From assembly GCA_020852775.1 (NCBI GenBank), contig JADZAD010000068.1, positions 1 through 10,177 on the forward strand: a stretch of 10,177 bases of DNA, read 5' to 3'. The notes beneath the pieces were generated by a model. The model was not told where the DNA came from. It did no database searches and worked only from the letters and a program-made list of their open reading frames with translations. Origin of the DNA: Anaerolineae bacterium (GTDB lineage Bacteria > Chloroflexota > Anaerolineae > Aggregatilineales > UBA3940). Below are positions 7,052 through 10,177 of this stretch, in pieces; positions within the stretch are counted from its first letter, which is position 1, and every line of letters begins with the position of its first letter. A program made the position numbers and the translations under genes.

Positions 7052-7070
7052 CGCTTGCTCTGTGCAAGTC
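7050..7070 (+). terminator. Weak stem-loop at the kinase gene end
   Basis: CTTGC (7054-7058) pairs with GCAAG (7064-7068) around a five-base loop. GA (7050-7051) can pair with TC (7069-7070) if CG is bulged. It overlaps the stop codon of the kinase gene and lacks a T-run, so its role as terminator is doubtful. Confidence 0.22.
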
Positions 7071-7098
7071 TGGCGCGCATGGTGTATCAGAAGGCAGA

Positions 7099-7107
7099 TG
7101 GTATAAT
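7099..7107 (+). promoter_or_regulatory. Extended -10 promoter of the LCP gene
   Basis: TGGTATAAT is a perfect TATAAT (7102-7107) preceded by the TGn extension. No good -35 is seen, as is common for extended -10 promoters. The predicted start near 7114 leaves a leader of about 30 bases with GGAG (7135-7138) five bases from the ATG. This marks the LCP gene as a separate transcription unit from the kinase gene. Confidence 0.6.
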
Positions 7108-7143
7108 CCCACGCTGTTGTGCGATTAACGTAGTGGAGTTGCC

Positions 7144-8868
7144 ATGTCTTCTGAGTCTTCAAGGCGGCAGTCTCGCCGGGGCCGGTTGCCTGCTCTTCTG
7201 GCTACTGCTGTAGTGGGTCTCCTGCTGATCGGGACGGGCCTTGCCCTGCGCGGTAGCCAGGATCGGGCTGTCCGGGTGGCCATTGCCGGGACGGAAACGG
7301 CGCTCGCGCCGACTGCTACCGCGACACTGACCCCGACTGCGTCCCCGACTCCGGGACCGTCGCCCACACCAACCCTGACGCCCACCGGGACGATCCCCGC
7401 GAGTGCCACTCCCGGCCCGACACCGGTGCCGCCAATGTCCATTCGCGTGGATACCGGCAGCTACCCGACGCCCTCAACCCCACCCTCAACTCAGATTCCG
7501 CCGCCAGTAGAACCTGTCGATATTCCAGATGGCGTGGTCAACGTGATGCTGCTTGGCAGCGATAAGCGAGCTGACGACCCGGGCTTCCGCACAGACACGA
7601 TCATCGTCGTCTCGATCAATACGATCGAGAACTCGGTGAACATGCTCTCGATCCCGCGGGATATCATGGTTTACGTCCCCGGCTGGACGATGGCGAAAAT
7701 CAATACCGCTTACCAGCGCGGCGAATCGACCGGGTGGCGCGGCGGCGGAGCGGGGCTGCTCAAGGAGACGCTGCTTTATAACTTCGGCATCCGCGTGGAC
7801 TACTACGCACTGGTGGACATCAGCAGCTTCCAGGATATCGTCAACACACTGGACGGAGTGGAAGTACCAGTGGACTGTGCCCTGACTGGTTACGTGCTGC
7901 GTGAGCCACGCAAGTCGATCAGAGATTTTGCGACCTACGAGGAATGGACGGCGTATACCGCCGACGAAGATAACTGGATGGAGTACACCCTCCCGGTTGG
8001 TGTGCACCAGTTGGACGGCTATGAAGCGCTCTGGTATGCGCGTTACCGGTACGGCTCCAGTGACTTCGACAGGGCTTTCCGCCAGCAACAGGTGCTGCGC
8101 GCCATCCTGACCAGGGCCCGCACGCTCGGCCTGGTTGACGCGGGAAAAATCCCCGGCCTGTGGCAGCAGTACAGCGATCTCGTGCAGACAGATATGGGGC
8201 TGGGCAATATGCTCCAGTTCGGGCCAGTAGCGGCGAATATTGATGACATCGCCATCAACACATATGTTGTCACGCCCGACCTCCTGACCGCATGGTATGA
8301 CCTTGCGATTGAGCAGCAGGTCTTTCTGCTCAATCCGGAGGGCGTTGCCAGCCTGATGCAGGCGGCGATGAACCCGCCGGCACAGAACTACCTGATCCGT
8401 AACACAGCCAGTGTGGAAGTCCGCAACGGCACGGTCACCGACCGGCTAGACGAGGTTGCTGCCGACCGGATCGAACGGCTTGGCCTGCGTACCACTGCCA
8501 CCGGCGCAGCAGACTCCACCCGCTATCGCACCACCGTGATCTACGACTTCACCGGGCGCGAAAAGACCAGCCAGTTGAGCGCCCTGCAGCGCAGCCTGCG
8601 TGTCGCGGATGCGGATGTGATTATCCAGCCCGACCCGAACCGGACGGTAGACTACGTGGTGATTCTGGGCCAGAATTACACAAGTTGTACCCGGAGCATC
8701 AACGTACCCGACGCGCCGCGCCCGACGGACGGCCCCGGCACCGGGACACCGTCCCCTGATAGCACCGTAACGCCTGATGCAGGCCTGCTGCCGGAACTTC
8801 CGCCTACCCTGCCGGTTGAAACCCCGGCGGCAGCCCTGCCGGAGAATCCACCGGCGCCCACGCCCTGA
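7144..8868 (+). CDS. LytR-CpsA-Psr (LCP) family protein with LytR_C domain
   Basis: A 574-residue envelope enzyme. LCP proteins transfer undecaprenyl-linked polymers (teichoic acids, capsule, other glycans) onto the cell wall or other acceptors. Parts: short basic cytoplasmic tail, membrane anchor at about 15-36, extracellular Thr/Pro-rich linker at about 52-125, LCP domain at about 130-330, LytR_C domain at about 420-510, Pro-rich tail at about 523-574. Conserved LCP residues are present: D140 in LLGSDKR, RTDTIIV (149-155), SIPRDIMVYVPG with R172-D173, KINTAY (185-190) and DFDRAFRQQQVLRA (307-320, R310 and R313). LCP domains bind a polyprenyl phosphate in their core. The start ATG has a well-spaced GGAG. 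The linker and tail are longer than in Firmicutes relatives and would hold the domain away from the membrane. Followed after 94 bp by a PQQ-type lipoprotein gene on the same strand. Confidence 0.93.
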   Translation: MSSESSRRQSRRGRLPALLATAVVGLLLIGTGLALRGSQDRAVRVAIAGTETALAPTATATLTPTASPTPGPSPTPTLTPTGTIPASATPGPTPVPPMSIRVDTGSYPTPSTPPSTQIPPPVEPVDIPDGVVNVMLLGSDKRADDPGFRTDTIIVVSINTIENSVNMLSIPRDIMVYVPGWTMAKINTAYQRGESTGWRGGGAGLLKETLLYNFGIRVDYYALVDISSFQDIVNTLDGVEVPVDCALTGYVLREPRKSIRDFATYEEWTAYTADEDNWMEYTLPVGVHQLDGYEALWYARYRYGSSDFDRAFRQQQVLRAILTRARTLGLVDAGKIPGLWQQYSDLVQTDMGLGNMLQFGPVAANIDDIAINTYVVTPDLLTAWYDLAIEQQVFLLNPEGVASLMQAAMNPPAQNYLIRNTASVEVRNGTVTDRLDEVAADRIERLGLRTTATGAADSTRYRTTVIYDFTGREKTSQLSALQRSLRVADADVIIQPDPNRTVDYVVILGQNYTSCTRSINVPDAPRPTDGPGTGTPSPDSTVTPDAGLLPELPPTLPVETPAAALPENPPAPTP

Positions 8869-8927
8869 GCGGTTTCTATCGGCGTCATTGACGGTTCCAT
8901 ACGCTACACCCCTCTGCCGGGATGATG

Positions 8928-8933
8928 TAGAAT
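8928..8933 (+). promoter_or_regulatory. Candidate -10 box for the PQQ-repeat lipoprotein gene
   Basis: TAGAAT matches the -10 consensus at five of six bases and is preceded directly by TG. The predicted start near 8940 leaves about 23 bases of leader. TTGACG at 8888-8893 is a good -35 sequence but sits 34 bp away, too far for this -10 box. Evidence is limited to the motif. Confidence 0.3.
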
Positions 8934-8962
8934 CCTGGGCACATCTCTCTCAGGATATCAGG

Positions 8963-10177
8963 ATGCGATTCGGCAGCCGTTTCACCCTCATTATGTTCGT
9001 ACTGACGCTTGTCGCCTGTGACGGCGCGCTGGCGGTTGATACCGCGAACCCGGCGCTGGTTACGCTCCCGGCGGGGCCCGGCCCAACGTTGCCTCCGAGC
9101 CCCAGCCCACAGGCGGCAGTGCAGCAGGCGGCGACCATCGATCCAGCAGCCGCCCCTGTGCAGCCCACGCTCGTCCCCGCCCCGACGGCGCTGATCACCA
9201 GCGGCAACCCGGTGGATACGCGCCTGCTGTGGGAGTGGCCGGAGACATCCCGGCCATCTGCAATCGCGCCACTCGATGATCGGCTCGCCGTGATGTCCGG
9301 AGATGGGCGCTTCCTCTGGCTGGACGCCGCCAGTGGCCAGCCGCTGGCTTCCGCGCCACTCTGGAGTGGGATCGTACAGGGTGAGTCGTGGGGTGAGGTC
9401 TACACACAGGGGGCGGTCGCGGTTACAGTCATCCGGGAGATGAGCATCAACAGCGGCACCGGCCTGGCTGATTCGCGCGCCCGGCTGGCGGTCTACGATG
9501 CGAGCGCGACGGAGGTCTGGTCTCTGCCACAACTCGGCGCACAGCAGTTCTACAGCGCATCGCTTACCCAGCAGTCCGTGCTTGTCGGAAAGTGGCCTTT
9601 TGGCTTCCGTGACAACACTCTGGCCGCCTACGATCTCGGCACCGGCAACAGGCAGTGGGAGATACGCGGGGCTGACCTCGGTTTTCGCGCCATCACCCAT
9701 GATGAGAGCCGGATGTACGTTCTGGTGGACAGCGCCGAGGGCAGCAGCATCGTCAGCTATGACTGGCGTACCGGGGACGAGGTCTGGCGTTGGTCGGATC
9801 CACAGGTCGTGCGCCCGGACGATCTCGCGCTGGATGGTGAGCACCTGTATGTGCTGAGTGTCGACCGGGTCGTGGCACTTGACCCGTTCACTGGCACTAT
9901 AAAGTGGATGGTAGGCTTCGATTCTGCGCCGGAGGCCGGGCTGGCCATCCGGGATGATCACCTGTTCCTTGCACCCGCTCCATCGAGTGAACTCGGCTTT
10001 CGGCCCGGCGTGGTCGGCCTGCAGACCAGCGATGGCTCGTTGAGATGGCACTCACTGGTGGGCCTGCTCGCTGACCCGATCACGGTGGGCACTTCAGTCG
10101 TCTGGACAGTGATCAAGGACTACGACGGCGGCAGGGTCTATCTGAGCGGGCTGGAAGCAGGGAGCGGGCTGGAGCAG
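8963..10177 (+). CDS. PQQ-type beta-propeller lipoprotein, C-terminus outside window
   Basis: 405 codons are visible with no stop before the window edge. AGGA (8952-8955) is seven bases from the ATG. The signal peptide MRFGSRFTLIMFVLTLVAC ends in a good lipobox (LVAC), so Cys19 should be lipid-modified and the protein anchored on the outer face of the membrane. Residues 27-80 are an Ala/Pro-rich linker. From about residue 86 on, the protein repeats the PQQ-type propeller blade ending, an Asp, a turn with Ser/Thr-Gly or similar, then Trp: around 121-134, 179-186, 224-232, 267-275, 307-315 and 355-362. At least six blades are visible. The sequence resembles BamB/PQQ-like WD propellers, which act as binding scaffolds. 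No catalytic quinoprotein ligands were identified, so dehydrogenase activity should not be assumed. Its partner is unknown; adjacency to the LCP gene suggests an envelope role. Confidence 0.85.
   Translation, partial: MRFGSRFTLIMFVLTLVACDGALAVDTANPALVTLPAGPGPTLPPSPSPQAAVQQAATIDPAAAPVQPTLVPAPTALITSGNPVDTRLLWEWPETSRPSAIAPLDDRLAVMSGDGRFLWLDAASGQPLASAPLWSGIVQGESWGEVYTQGAVAVTVIREMSINSGTGLADSRARLAVYDASATEVWSLPQLGAQQFYSASLTQQSVLVGKWPFGFRDNTLAAYDLGTGNRQWEIRGADLGFRAITHDESRMYVLVDSAEGSSIVSYDWRTGDEVWRWSDPQVVRPDDLALDGEHLYVLSVDRVVALDPFTGTIKWMVGFDSAPEAGLAIRDDHLFLAPAPSSELGFRPGVVGLQTSDGSLRWHSLVGLLADPITVGTSVVWTVIKDYDGGRVYLSGLEAGSGLEQ

Noticed and set aside
8932..8964. ATCCTG (8932-8937) able to pair with CAGGAT at 8951 or at 8959, over the ribosome site or start codon of the lipoprotein gene
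   Set aside because: The predicted transcription start (near 8940) leaves ATCCTG outside the transcript, and six-base matches are common by chance.
8885..10051. 388-codon open frame on the minus strand opposite the PQQ lipoprotein gene
   Set aside because: Its translation is rich in Arg/His/Pro/Ala without a recognisable domain, and the plus-strand gene has a signal peptide, lipobox and propeller repeats. It is a GC-rich antisense shadow.

Overview
The window is GC-rich (roughly 60% by eye), densely coding bacterial DNA. Three things point to Chloroflexota, probably an Anaerolineae-type or environmental lineage: secreted proteins with long Thr/Pro/Ala-rich linkers behind the signal or anchor segment, a mix of LytR-CpsA-Psr and PQQ-type lipoproteins, and short AT-richer spacers with heptanucleotide repeats. 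This assignment is inferred from style; no marker gene is present. I found no rRNA, tRNA, transposase, integrase or CRISPR array. No gap between genes exceeds 300 bases.

Left part (1-3281): a partial DUF4405-type membrane protein runs leftward off the edge. Diverging from it are a YceI-family secreted protein and a two-component system of the OmpR/PhoB and BaeS/PhoR type, whose two genes overlap by one base. The spacer in front of yceI carries tandem TGAACA half-sites 11 bp apart just upstream of a -10 box. That is the layout bound by OmpR/PhoB regulators, so control by the neighbouring regulator is plausible. A strong stem-loop separates yceI from the regulator gene.

Middle (3278-7051): a ten-helix EamA/DMT exporter faces the kinase gene tail to tail and shares the bases TTAA as both stop codons. 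Diverging from it, behind a consensus TATAAT box, is the most interesting part of the window: a small DUF6884-like protein, a helix-hairpin-helix glycosylase-like protein that resembles queuosine-salvage Qng1 (DUF2419) but has an added Cys-rich, iron-sulfur-like C-terminus, and, after a spacer with inverted heptamer repeats, a PfkB-family kinase. Qng1 acts on a nucleoside 5'-monophosphate. A kinase next to a Qng1-like glycosylase is therefore a coherent candidate for an undescribed modified-nucleoside (possibly 7-deazaguanine) salvage module, parallel in logic to the pseudouridine kinase/glycosidase pair.

Right part (7052-10177): an LCP-family cell-wall polymer ligase with an extended -10 promoter, followed by a lipoprotein with a PQQ-type beta-propeller that is cut by the window end. 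Both look like envelope proteins.
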